Origin: Chrysochromulina tobinii
Taxonomy: Eukaryota; Haptophyta; Prymnesiales; Chrysochromulinaceae
Direction of reading: 5' to 3'
NCBI GenBank assembly: GCA_001275005.1
Contig: JWZX01003126.1
Location: 1 to 15,967 of the forward strand
DNA: 15,967 bases
The notes beneath the pieces are model-generated. The model had not been told where the DNA came from. It ran no database searches and saw only the letters and a list, made by a program, of their open reading frames with translations. The stretch's first letter is position 1. Each line of letters begins with the position of its first letter. Both the position numbers and the translations under genes were made by a program. This document shows, one piece after another, positions 8,197 to 15,967 of this stretch.

Positions 8197-9618
8197 CTAA
8201 TTTGCTTTTCTACACGCACGTGCTCGGTCCTGCTGTCGATTGTACCTGGAGCTCGCTGCAGAAGCTCCGGGCTCTGGCGCTGGACTGAGATGGGAGGGCG
8301 GCAGGACGGGCGCGAGCGGTGGGAAAGTAGTTGTGGGCACGGACTCGTCGGGAAAGTAGTTGAAGCTGAAGGCGAGGGAGGGCTCGGTCGTCCGGACAGC
8401 GTGGAAGCCATCAGAGGGTCCGAAGAAGATGTCGCCCTCGCGCATCTCGAACTCGAGATATCGGCCGTTCATCTCAGTCCACGAGGCGCCAAATCGGAGG
8501 GCGGAGGCTCTTGTGTCCATCGCCCACGCGCGCGCGAGCTTCCTTCCCCGCACGAGCCGCAGGAAGAAGAAGGAGTGGTACGCATCGCGATGGACCCCCG
8601 ACATCGCATGCCGAGGGTGCACGTACAAGTTGGGCATCCCGTCCCCACGATGAAAGTCGGGCTGCCCAAAGGCATGCGAGTACAATCCAAGGTCCATTTC
8701 GCTTCCTAATCCAAGGCACCTCTCCACGGCAAAGTCGAAGAGCGAGAACCGTCGGGCGAGCGCCGCCGTCGTCGCGTTGAGCGGCGCCGGCACCGGTGGG
8801 GTAGCGGAGCTGCCCTCGTTTCCCTCAGAAATGGAGGATGGTGGTGCTGGGCTCGAGACTGGCCGCGAAAGACCCTGAGCAGTCCCGAATGGAGGCGAGG
8901 TGGCGGGTGCATTGCCGCGTATGGCGTTGCAATAGTCCGCAAGGGTTCGATAACCGTCCGTCGACCAGCTGCGCACTTCATCGTCGGAGAGTCCGCTTTG
9001 TCCCGCCCAGCAACCAGGATTGCGCCCGTCCGAGATGCACAGATTGTACGCGCGGAGGCGGGCGGAGCGGCAGTGCTTCTCAATCGAAGCCCAGCCCAGC
9101 CTCTGTAGTTCGTCCGCTGGGAAGTTGCGAATAGCCATGAACGCGCGACCATGGAGAAAGGAGACGAGGCTTGAGACAACGTCGGCGAGATCCTCGGCCG
9201 TCGTGTGTATGCTCACGTTCGGCATCTGCACCTCCAGCACCGTGAGCAGGGTGCTGTTCATGTGCGCCGATCGGCGATGCGGCAGAATCGGCAGGGGAGT
9301 GTTGCGCTCCTCGAGCTCCAGGGCACCATCGGTCGATCCGTCAAAGGTCTTGCTGAAATCGTCCGCCAACACCGCGTTCATCACGGGGTCGACGAGGCTC
9401 CACTCTGCTGCCGCGCCAGCGATCCACTCCTCGGCACTGATCCACTTGGCCGCTCTGGTGGGATCAGGGCCGAGACGGCGCACGAGAACACGGGCCTGCT
9501 CGCGCGCAGGTGCCAGAGCCTCTTGCTCGACCAACGGTGAAGCGCCGCTTGCGACGGCAGCGACGGCTGAGGCAGCAGTCAATCGGAGGGCTCGACTAGG
9601 GCTCGACGCATCGACCAT
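8197..9618 (-). CDS. JmjC/cupin-8-like Fe(II)/2-oxoglutarate-dependent oxygenase
   Basis: A complete intronless gene for 473 residues, ATG at 9616-9618 and TAG at 8197-8199. The catalytic core is in the second half: LYVHPRHAMSGVHRDAYHSF (331-350) carries the H343-x-D345 iron ligands, LVRGRKLARAW (355-365) matches the GrK strand of JmjC/cupin-8 proteins, and EGDIFFGPSDGFHAVRT (394-410) carries the distal H406 with its usual acid-Asp-x-hydrophobic lead-in. The 60-residue spacing between HxD and His is normal. Known relatives hydroxylate proteins, demethylate histones or act on small molecules; the substrate cannot be told. The N-terminus (SRALRLTAASAVAAVASGA) could be a signal or transit sequence. 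A Ser/Pro-rich linker (about 237-280) separates an N-terminal region containing four Cys (183, 194, 203, 230) from the core. The C-terminal 45 residues are Pro/Ser-rich and probably disordered. Confidence 0.8.
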   Translation of the reverse strand: MVDASSPSRALRLTAASAVAAVASGASPLVEQEALAPAREQARVLVRRLGPDPTRAAKWISAEEWIAGAAAEWSLVDPVMNAVLADDFSKTFDGSTDGALELEERNTPLPILPHRRSAHMNSTLLTVLEVQMPNVSIHTTAEDLADVVSSLVSFLHGRAFMAIRNFPADELQRLGWASIEKHCRSARLRAYNLCISDGRNPGCWAGQSGLSDDEVRSWSTDGYRTLADYCNAIRGNAPATSPPFGTAQGLSRPVSSPAPPSSISEGNEGSSATPPVPAPLNATTAALARRFSLFDFAVERCLGLGSEMDLGLYSHAFGQPDFHRGDGMPNLYVHPRHAMSGVHRDAYHSFFFLRLVRGRKLARAWAMDTRASALRFGASWTEMNGRYLEFEMREGDIFFGPSDGFHAVRTTEPSLAFSFNYFPDESVPTTTFPPLAPVLPPSHLSPAPEPGASAASSRYNRQQDRARACRKAN

Positions 9619-10257
9619 CCGTTTCGAGCGAACGTCCCGCCCCCGCCTGTGCGAGTGCGTTCATTGAAAGACAAAAACGGGCTTTCCAGAGACCTCGTGA
9701 TTCTGAATCCACCAAATAGCATGCACGTCTAGCCAGAACTGAAGTTAGAAGACGCCGTCGCGACACAGAAAGTATTTGGTGTTGTGAGATCACTTCACAC
9801 TTTTTGCAAACGCGACAAGAACGTTGATGAAGGAATCATCAAGCGAGATTCTAGACCCTACATTTGTAATCCAGACGTCTACATGTAATAACAAAGGTAG
9901 AAACTAGAAGCCGGTGACGCTTAGGATTGGCGACCTTTCTCGGTTCACGAGCTCGTCGTCGCGGTCGGCTGCGCTCGCACGCGTGTCGGAGGACCCGCGC
10001 ACCAGGGACCGTCCTCATCGACTTGCTCATCGATCCGCCAGGGCGCCCAAAGGATACATTGGGCGTGCGTGTAGAGGCAATATATGAGGGTCTCTCACCT
10101 CCCATCATGTTCTCACTGTGTCCCGTGTGTTGTATGTCTTGTGTGCCTCGGCTGTTTGCCGGGTCGGGGGTAGCCGTTCACGGCTGGCTTACCGCGGCAG
10201 CCCGTAGCCTCGGCTGGTCTGTCGAGATAAGATATTGAGACCCCAACCCTCGAACAC
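9619..10257. other. Upstream region of the dioxygenase gene, no gene seen
   Basis: 639 bases. The first 300 are more AT-rich than the genes around them and should hold the dioxygenase promoter. An 8-base palindrome TACATGTA occurs at 9880-9887; the same octamer is in the palindrome touching the ATP-grasp start. From about 9920 on, composition returns to GC-rich, with only short featureless frames. Confidence 0.5.
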
Positions 10258-10932
10258 ATGTTCGAACGACCGCTACGGCGCCTCCTTGTATCGGTATTCG
10301 AGAACGCGCACGAGGAATTCGATTGTGTTCCCCGTGTGTCCATGACCCGACCCGAGCGCCCCGCGTGCATGGCGTCTCCTATATGGGTATCGAAACTCGA
10401 GATAGCACCGACACCGCAAGCTGTATCTGACGACTGTCCTCTTTGGGGTCCGCCAGACACAGCGCGGCCACGAGTGGCAGCTGAGCCACCAGTGATCACA
10501 AAGCTGGACCTGGCGCGCATTCGAGACCCTAGCTCCAACCAGCGGCGACCACTGTGGCACTTGTTGAGCGGAAGCGGCGACCCTTTGGCTGCGCCTGCGG
10601 CGCCGGCGCCAGCGAGCAGCAGCCCCACCAGCAGCGGCACCAGCACCAGCACCAGCACCACCACAAAAGCCGTCCTGCCCAAGGGCGACTCCATGATGAT
10701 CTCGCCGATGCCGAGCGGCTCGAAGACTGAACTCCAAGTGCATGCCGAGTCACCACGCGGCCAGGCGCCATCGCCACGCCGACTGCCATCATCACCGCGA
10801 CCCTTGCGCGCCTCCGCTGCCCCCGCCATCACCCCGGCCGGCCTCACCCCGGCTGCTCTCACAGCGACGACGTGGTGCCGTGGCGGCATCCTTAAGGCCA
10901 CCGTCCAAAGCCACTGTCGCCGAGACGGCTAG
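10258..10932 (+). CDS. Doubtful open frame, Ser/Thr/Pro/Ala-rich, no recognised domain
   Basis: ATG at 10258 and TAG at 10930-10932 give 224 residues. Nothing resembles a known family. The middle is low complexity: an Ala/Pro patch, then a Ser/Thr run made by a CACCAG repeat (10638-10664). The opposite strand is also open over 10113-10901 and would code for a Val/Leu/Ala membrane-like stretch across the same repeat, so neither strand can be trusted on length alone. Codon use is mixed in the first 60 residues and more gene-like from about 10480. It may be an exon fragment of a spliced gene, or non-coding. Confidence 0.2.
   Translation: MFERPLRRLLVSVFENAHEEFDCVPRVSMTRPERPACMASPIWVSKLEIAPTPQAVSDDCPLWGPPDTARPRVAAEPPVITKLDLARIRDPSSNQRRPLWHLLSGSGDPLAAPAAPAPASSSPTSSGTSTSTSTTTKAVLPKGDSMMISPMPSGSKTELQVHAESPRGQAPSPRRLPSSPRPLRASAAPAITPAGLTPAALTATTWCRGGILKATVQSHCRRDG
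10638..10664. repeat. CACCAG hexamer tandem repeat
   Basis: CACCAG repeats three times and runs out into CACCACCAC. Plus strand reads Thr-Ser repeats; minus strand reads Val-Leu repeats. Confidence 0.75.
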
Positions 10933-11335
10933 GCAACGCTCTCCAAGACGGCTGGTGTTGTCGCGGCCGATATCGCCGCGGCCCATCTCGCCTCGGTTCA
11001 ATGTAGTCGAGGACCTCCATCAGCAGGATCTGGTCAGGTCGGAGAGTGAGCAGCTCTTTCGAGCTCAGGTGCTCGCCATCAACCGTCTCTTGCAGGTGCA
11101 ACACGAACGGCAGTGGACAGGCTTTGTGCGCGCGCGCGCTGGAGACGAGGCGGCCGCCGCCCTTGAGGTGCAAGGATTCTTCAATGCTCCCCGACCGAAG
11201 ATGGCGTCGCGTGCTGGCACGACGCCTACCAAACGCTGCAGACCAGCCGCAAGGCCACTCAGTCATCTGGAGCTGAATCAGATCTCAGACCGAGCTGCAA
11301 GGCTTGATGGGGAGCGTAGTGAGCCCAGCCAGTGA
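10742..11335 (+). CDS. Ambiguous coding segment with good codon use on both strands
   Basis: Plus frame: a His/Arg/Pro-rich start with no features, then from about 10985 a helical stretch (VVEDLHQQDLVRSESEQLF, then RAQVLAINRLLQVQHERQW) with a heptad-like pattern. The minus strand over 10892-11266, codon-for-codon in register, gives an equally natural PLPFVLHLQETVDGEH followed by SSKELLTLRPDQILLMEVLD. By my count over 46 codons at about 10998-11135, GC at the third position and purines at the first position are nearly equal on the two strands, so composition does not decide. The plus call is favoured only slightly, because the next gene downstream is plus and also helical. One of the two could be an internal exon of a spliced gene. 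Confidence 0.22.
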   Translation: MPSHHAARRHRHADCHHHRDPCAPPLPPPSPRPASPRLLSQRRRGAVAASLRPPSKATVAETARQRSPRRLVLSRPISPRPISPRFNVVEDLHQQDLVRSESEQLFRAQVLAINRLLQVQHERQWTGFVRARAGDEAAAALEVQGFFNAPRPKMASRAGTTPTKRCRPAARPLSHLELNQISDRAARLDGERSEPSQ

Positions 11336-11741
11336 GCCACAGGTGTCTTCGCTCATGAGCGACACGTGAGAGCAGAAGATGGAGCCAAAGGCTGGCGAGC
11401 CGGGTGTCGTATCGACATATCCAACACAGCTGAAACGTCAACCAGGTGCATGCAGGTGGGGTGTGAGCGCTCACACGCACGCGTTGAGCCACGCGTCAAA
11501 GGCGCTCAGATCAGAGACAGACCCTCATTTCTCACATGATTTCTCATCAGATGATCAGTCAGTCGGTCAGTACGTGGTATTAGTCCGCTCCATCAGTCCG
11601 GTCCTCGACTCACTATTGTGATCGGTGACACAATTTGCCCAGACAGCCAAGCGTCGTCCTGGCGTTTATGAACTTTTTGAGAGGCGCGAGCACTTTTTGG
11701 GTCTGGTGGCCTTTTCTCCGCGCCAACCCCGCGCTCTGACC
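11336..11741. other. Region ahead of the helix/EF-hand gene
   Basis: About 400 bases. It includes degenerate CAGT tetranucleotide repeats near 11555-11575. The gene frame downstream is open back to 11622 (stop TGA at 11619-11621), so up to 39 extra residues would be possible only with a non-ATG start. Otherwise I see nothing. Confidence 0.4.
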
Positions 11742-13037
11742 ATGCCTCGTCCGATCATCACAGCTCGATACGACTGGGATCGAAGCCTTCCCAAGCCGGT
11801 CGTGATGCCCGACATTCACGCTGCGGCGTCGCCGCCGATTGCCACACACTGGACCCGCGACCATGCCATAGCTACACACTCGTTGGCGCAAGCGCGCTCG
11901 AAACGCATCCTCGAGTCCTCGAGGCGACGCATGCCCGACAGTCGAGTTGAGGCCGCCACACCAAGATTTGCGGCCAAGTCGGCAGCAGAGGCGTCGAGGC
12001 TCAAGGCTATAGCAGACGTAGACGCGGCGGCGATCAAGGCCAAGGCGGAGGCGGAGGCCGCCTCTACCAAGAGGATCAAGGAAAAAGCAGAGGCGAAGGC
12101 GAGGGAAGAGGCCGAGGCAAGGGCCAGAGCTGAGGCGGTAGCAGAAGCGGCGAGGGCCAAGGCGGCCGCAGAGGCAGCAGAGGAGCAGGCGGCCAAGGCC
12201 AAGGCCCAGGCGGAGTCTGATGCAGCCGCTGCGAAGAAGGCCAAGGAGATCGCTGAGGCGGAGGCAGGGAGCTGGCCGAAGCATTGAGGGTCAAAACCAA
12301 GGGCAGTGGCCGGGGTCGAGGAACCTTTGGAGGACGAAGCGGAGGTTGAGGCGGCCACGGTGTCCAATGTCCCTGTGCAGAGGCAGCCGTCTGTCGGCAC
12401 GCTGCTCAAGCCGGCGGACCGTACGAGGCCGCCTGGTCGTGTGCGCTATGCCTTTAAGCAGATGGATGTGAACAGCTCAGGCGGCTTGACGCTCGAGGAG
12501 CTCAAGGCTGGGCTGACCAGGGAGTTTGGCGTGGACGAACTCGCGCCGCACGTCTTAGAGGCCATGGAGTATCAGTTTTTGGTGCATGCCGACGACAGGG
12601 AAGATGGCGTCAAGGTGCTCACGGCCAAGGTCTTCTCACGCTACTTTTGCGAGGTTCTCTTCCGCCACTTTGACAAGAACAACAACGGCGTGCTCGAGTT
12701 GGCGGAAGTGCACGAGGCGCTCAAGTTCCTGGTCAAGCCCGACGCGGACGGCAACCAGCTGGTGCCCGTCGTCGCCTTCCCGCCCGAGTTCTGCGACGAG
12801 GACGGCGAGGTCAAGCTGCCCATAACGTGGTTTTGGGAGTGCGCGAGCGTCCGCCATCGAACCTGCGGCCTTCACTTCCGTGCTCCCTGCTCCGTGCGCA
12901 TCCCGTGCCAGCAGCGTGCGGCTCAGCACGCGCCGTGTGGATGTGTGCCCGAGCGTCCGCCCGCCCTTTCCACCACAGGGTCTACTCTTCGATGGAATGA
13001 GACAAATGCGCGTCGGATCTATCAATTAAGCTCTTAG
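11742..13037 (+). CDS. Ala/Lys/Glu long-helix protein with two EF-hands; in-frame TGA at 12285-12287
   Basis: The ATG at 11742 starts a protein whose first 60 residues are unremarkable. From about 11950 to 12270 it becomes a continuous charged helix of A-K-A-E-A type, a coiled coil or single alpha-helix. A TGA at 12285-12287 interrupts it. The same frame resumes with VEEPLEDEAEVEAATV and two canonical calcium loops: DVNSSGGLTLEE (12465-12500, in AFKQMDVNSSGG) and DKNNNGVLELAE (12672-12707, in LFRHFDKNNNG). These have the expected D-x-N/D-x-D/N-G and a final Glu, so calcium binding is likely. Two fixes are visible: a GT-AG intron at 12215-12301 (87 nt, phase-preserving), or a missing base near 12265 with an extra base just downstream. 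After PITWFW (about 12830) the sequence turns Cys/Arg-rich, so the true end may be spliced. Role probably calcium-responsive or cytoskeletal; unproven. Confidence 0.68.
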
Positions 13038-13349
13038 GGTACACTTTGAACATTCCTTATGGAGCGAGCGGGTCGACCATGCACCGCACTGTGTCTCTCG
13101 GCAGCAATTGCTCGGCAGTCGGCTTCTCACCCCCTTCTCGTGTATACCTCGTTTCGTCGGTTCCGACACAACGGCATCACACGTGTGCAACACCAACACA
13201 GCTCTTGCAGCTACTGTACGACGACACCGCCCGTGACACACTGGACTCACGGAAATATGCTTCGAGACGTTACAAGGATGAAACGGTCTAAACTTTCATG
13301 AAGAGTAGGAACCTATCGAGATCGAGATTGCTCGCACTCTCCTCCACAC
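13038..13349. other. Intergenic region, no gene seen
   Basis: About 310 bases between the EF-hand gene and the membrane-protein gene, less GC-rich than either. It probably holds the 3' end or last exon of the EF-hand gene and the promoter of the next. Short frames here show no domain. Confidence 0.45.
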
Positions 13350-15459
13350 ATGGTTCAGCGCGTGTCGCTGGTGCGCGCCGCGCCGCTCCCATCGTTTCGG
13401 AATTTGAAGCCGCTCCGCTTCCGCGGCGGTGGGGCACTCGCCGACGTGCACGACTCGGGAGTGCTGTTCGCCGCTGGAACGCCGGCGCTGGCGACGGCGG
13501 TACTGTTCTTGCTGTTCGCCCTCTTCTCCGGAGGCCATAAGGCTGCTGGCGCGCCATCGAGGCATGGCGCGGAAGGCAGTGGGTTACTGCGCACAATGGT
13601 GTACAGTGTGTGCGCTCTGCTCGTGGTTGCGGCTCTCGCGCTGAGAGGTGACGGCGCGAGCGCTCCCCTCAGTGCTATCAGTCTGTTGGCCGGTGCTGCG
13701 GTTGCGGCGGCGCTGCCGGCTGCCCTTGCGACAGACATGGGCGATCTCTCACGGCGCGCGAGCCTTCGGAGCTCCGCAGTCACTGCCGCCCTCATCGTGC
13801 TCCTCTTGGCGTTGGTCGCGCCGATGCTCATTGCGATGATGCAACCAGCGGGCGCCGCTGCTGCCAAGGTGGCGGTCGTGAGCGCCGCCCTCAAAGCAGC
13901 CTCGGCCGCGGCGCCAAAGAGCCTCAGCAGAGGTAACGGACGCGCGGCGGCTGCGGCCGCGGCAGCTGCCGCAGCGCGCAAGGCGGCCGCCGTGCTGGCC
14001 AGTAGTGGGGACGTGTCAAGGAGCGATGCGCTCGTCTGCACGTTGCAATTGGCTGCACGTGTCCTCTCCTCCGCCGGCGTCGGCGCCTTGCTCAGCCAGT
14101 TGCTACCGAGCGCCGCACCGAGCGCCGCACCGAGCGCCGTGGAGGATGCTACAGCGCCCTCGACGCCCCCTCCCTCGACGGCCACCTCGCCCGCGGCGCA
14201 GCAGCTGCCACCCCTCCTCGCCGCCCTCGCAACTGGTGCGAGCCCTGCCCACTTGGCTTTGGCAGTGTGGCTGTACACAGCCTCGGCTGTGGGAGTGGGG
14301 CTCGCTTCCTTCGTGAGCTCCGACGGTGAGGGCGCGGGCGGCGGTGCTGGCGCAGCGCTTGAGGGAGGTGCCCTCGCCACCGCCGCCTCCGCCTCGGCCA
14401 CTCGTCAACACCGGCGGGTGGCCGTGCTCTCACCCTTGATCAGCAGCGCGCTCGCCTTGCTGAGCTGTGCGCTGCTGTCGCCGGACGACGCGGCCGTGTG
14501 GCTGGTGGGGACGTGCCACTGCCTCGGTGCATGGACGGCCGCCCTCGCACCCATCAACACGCCCACCTACACACCCACCGACGGTGCAAGCAGCAGCTCG
14601 CTCAGCGTGGCGCCCGCCCTCGTCTGCGGCATCATCGCGCTCGTGCTCGGCGGCTCTCGGGGCGTCGCCGTCGCCGCACTTGCCTTTGCCGTCCACAGCA
14701 TCGGGCGGGCAGGCGCCACCAGCGCCTCCTCTGCCACCTCGTCCTTGGGTCTCTTCTCCCTCCTCGTCCCTCTAATCACGCAGGCGGACGGCGTGTTGCC
14801 ATGGATACTCAGAGGAGGGCTTGGGGCACTTGGCTCCGAGCCTCCTGTACTCTTTGGTACCACGACAGCGCTCTCGCTCGCCTTTGGAGCTGCCCTCGGA
14901 CTTGCTTTCATAGCCGCCGCGCGCGCTCCGGTGCTTGGGCTGGTGCGGGCGGTGCTGCGACCGGCGCCGTCGGCTGGGCGTCTCACTTCTCGGTCGGAGG
15001 GTGTGCGCGCGTCGCTCGGGGCACTGATCGTGTTCATGGGCCTGCTTGCCCTTGCATCGTCGGCTTTGCCGACCGCTCTTCTCGCGGGCGCCCTCGGCGG
15101 CGCGACGGCCTTTGCGCCGCTCGCCCCCCTCATCGGCGCGACGCCCGCCCCCCGCGCCGCTCCTAACGCTTGCGGCACTCCTCGTGCACGCGTGGCGCGG
15201 AGCCTCATCGAGCAGCGCGTGCTCGGTGGGCGCCGCAGCAAGCGCTTCGCTCTCCGGAGGCGAGCCCGCCTCGGCCGTTGGCGCCGTCGCCGCGCAGGCT
15301 TTGCTCTGGGGAGGGGTTTCTCTGCTGAGCGCCGTGGCGGTGCTGTTGTGCCAATTAGGACCTTCGGTGGTGGCTGCTCAGAGCCCCGCGAGCGGGGGGG
15401 CGGCGATGGAGGCGCAGATGCCTCCAAGGGAGATGCCGCGTCAGAGCGGTGGCGAGCCT

Positions 15460-15505
<46 letters not shown>

Positions 15506-15967
15506 TGGCGGCGGCGACGTCGGCGAAGAAGGATGCAGCTCAGGGGCAAGCGCTTGCTTTGGGGGCGAAGGAGGATACCGAGGATGCTGTGGAAGAGGCG
15601 ATTGATGAGGCGGACGAGGAGATGGAGGATGGCGTCGAGGATGAGGCAGCGGATGAGGAGGCGGGCTCGGTCATGCCGACGGATAGGCGAACAAAGGTCT
15701 TTCGGACGGATGGGGCCGATGGGCGATCGGATGACCGGCTCGACGAGGAGGGGCAGGAGGAGGAGGACGAGGACGAGGAGGACGAGGAGGACTGGGATGA
15801 GGACGACGACGACGAGGACGACGACGAGGACGACGAGTATGACGAGGACAACAATGGCAGGGACGAGGAAGAGCGTGTGGCGGCCGAGGCGGCGGCGGCC
15901 GAGGCGGCGGCGGCCGAGGCGGCGGCGGCCGAGGCGGCGGCGGCGGCGGCCGAGGCGGCGGCGGCCG
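13350..15967 (+). CDS. Large Ala-rich multi-pass membrane protein with acidic and AAEAA-repeat tail; one-base shift in C-run 15148-15153; cut at right edge
   Basis: The ATG at 13350 opens a frame with many hydrophobic segments, about 13 to 15, for example residues 45-60, 82-98, 142-164, 300-321, 357-377, 381-401, 419-452, 500-524 and 555-595. Past the C-run at 15148-15153 this frame turns abruptly Arg-rich and then Gly-rich. The next frame, entered by dropping one C, continues naturally with PAPLLTLAALLVHAW, another helix (LLWGGVSLLSAVAVLLC), a 15-Ala run (15460-15504), a strongly acidic Asp/Glu tail (15742-15873) and AAEAA repeats, open to the window's end: more than 870 residues. I do not recognise a transporter or enzyme family. 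Loops are Ser/Ala/Pro-rich, with a PSAA repeat (14107-14140). Location should be a membrane; the acidic tail may face the cytosol or bind cations. The earlier stop at 15603-15605 belongs to the wrong frame. Confidence 0.68.
14107..14140 (+). repeat. 12-bp tandem repeat coding PSAA
   Basis: CCGAGCGCCGCA recurs with period 12, almost three copies, coding PSAAPSAAPSA in a loop of the membrane protein. Confidence 0.8.
15460..15504 (+). repeat. (GCG)15 microsatellite, Ala15 in the continuing frame
   Basis: Fifteen uninterrupted GCG triplets end at the ATG at 15505. In the frame that stays open to the window end they code for alanine; in the frame that stops at 15605 they code for glycine. Such runs are prone to length change and to assembly error. 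Confidence 0.9.
15742..15873 (+). repeat. GAG/GAC-rich acidic tract
   Basis: An almost unbroken run of Glu and Asp codons with a single Trp near 15790 and one Tyr-Asp-Glu-Asp-Asn-Asn-Gly interruption near 15838-15858. It forms the acidic tail of the membrane protein. Confidence 0.8.
15880..15967 (+). repeat. 15-bp tandem repeat coding AAEAA, running off the right edge
   Basis: GCGGCCGAGGCGGCG repeats four times at 15880-15939; then an extra GCG triplet is inserted and the pattern resumes to the end of the window. It codes for Ala-rich helix with a Glu every five residues. Confidence 0.88.

Noticed and set aside
7864-8709. 281-codon open frame on the plus strand
   Set aside because: Mostly antisense to the dioxygenase gene, with Gly/Arg-rich low-information sequence and no domain.
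10113-10901. Minus-strand frame with a Val/Leu/Ala membrane-like stretch
   Set aside because: The hydrophobic run comes largely from the CACCAG repeat read backwards; the rest is Arg/Gly/Ser-rich with no domain. Kept only as an alternative in the doubtful region.
13413-13433. LRFRGGG near the start of the membrane protein, similar to the ubiquitin C-terminal LRLRGG
   Set aside because: No ubiquitin fold precedes it; only about 20 residues lie upstream. A short chance match.
13355-14401. 348-codon minus-strand open frame (and a similar one at 14567-15427)
   Set aside because: Antisense to the Ala-rich membrane protein. Ala-rich GC-rich genes readily give long Ala/Arg shadow frames on the opposite strand.

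Overview
This window looks like nuclear DNA of a GC-rich, gene-dense, intron-poor unicellular eukaryote, most likely an alga (haptophyte-like is my best guess, from style only). The eukaryotic signs are a polyproline–WH2–acidic actin-nucleation protein, a helical/EF-hand protein, secretory signal sequences and runs of (GCG)n/(CCG)n coding for Ala, Gly or Pro. There are no bacterial operons, Shine-Dalgarno sites, rRNA, tRNA, CRISPR arrays or insertion sequences that I can see. Both ends of the window lie inside low-complexity GC-rich coding repeats, and a gene is cut at each end.

Layout, left to right. (1) The C-terminal end of a WASP/WAVE-type Arp2/3 activator-like protein (+, cut at the left edge). 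(2) A 583-base convergent gap. (3) A complete ATP-grasp ligase gene (-). (4) A 349-base divergent spacer. (5) A type II membrane or secreted glycosyltransferase-like gene (+). (6) A secreted SxxK serine hydrolase of the class C beta-lactamase/DD-peptidase fold (+), split by a single-base frameshift. (7) A convergent gap with a 19-bp tandem repeat. (8) A complete 429-residue protein of unknown family (-) with very family-like motifs. (9) A JmjC/cupin-like Fe(II)/2-oxoglutarate dioxygenase (-). (10) A poorly resolved stretch, about 9.6 to 11.7 kb, with open frames on both strands and no confident gene. (11) An Ala/Lys/Glu-helix plus two-EF-hand gene (+), interrupted by an in-frame TGA. (12) A large Ala-rich multi-pass membrane protein with an acidic and AAEAA-repeat tail (+), split by a one-base shift in a C-run and cut at the right edge.

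The genes between 1.2 and 9.6 kb (ATP-grasp ligase, glycosyltransferase, secreted acyl/peptide hydrolase, unknown enzyme-like protein, iron oxygenase) are the enzyme types found in small-molecule or peptide-tailoring clusters. They are not arranged as one transcription unit, so joint function is only a hypothesis. Three of the genes carry a reading-frame break that a one- or two-base change, or in one case a short intron, would repair. Either the assembly has indel errors or several genes are decaying; this has to be settled before any protein here is interpreted.
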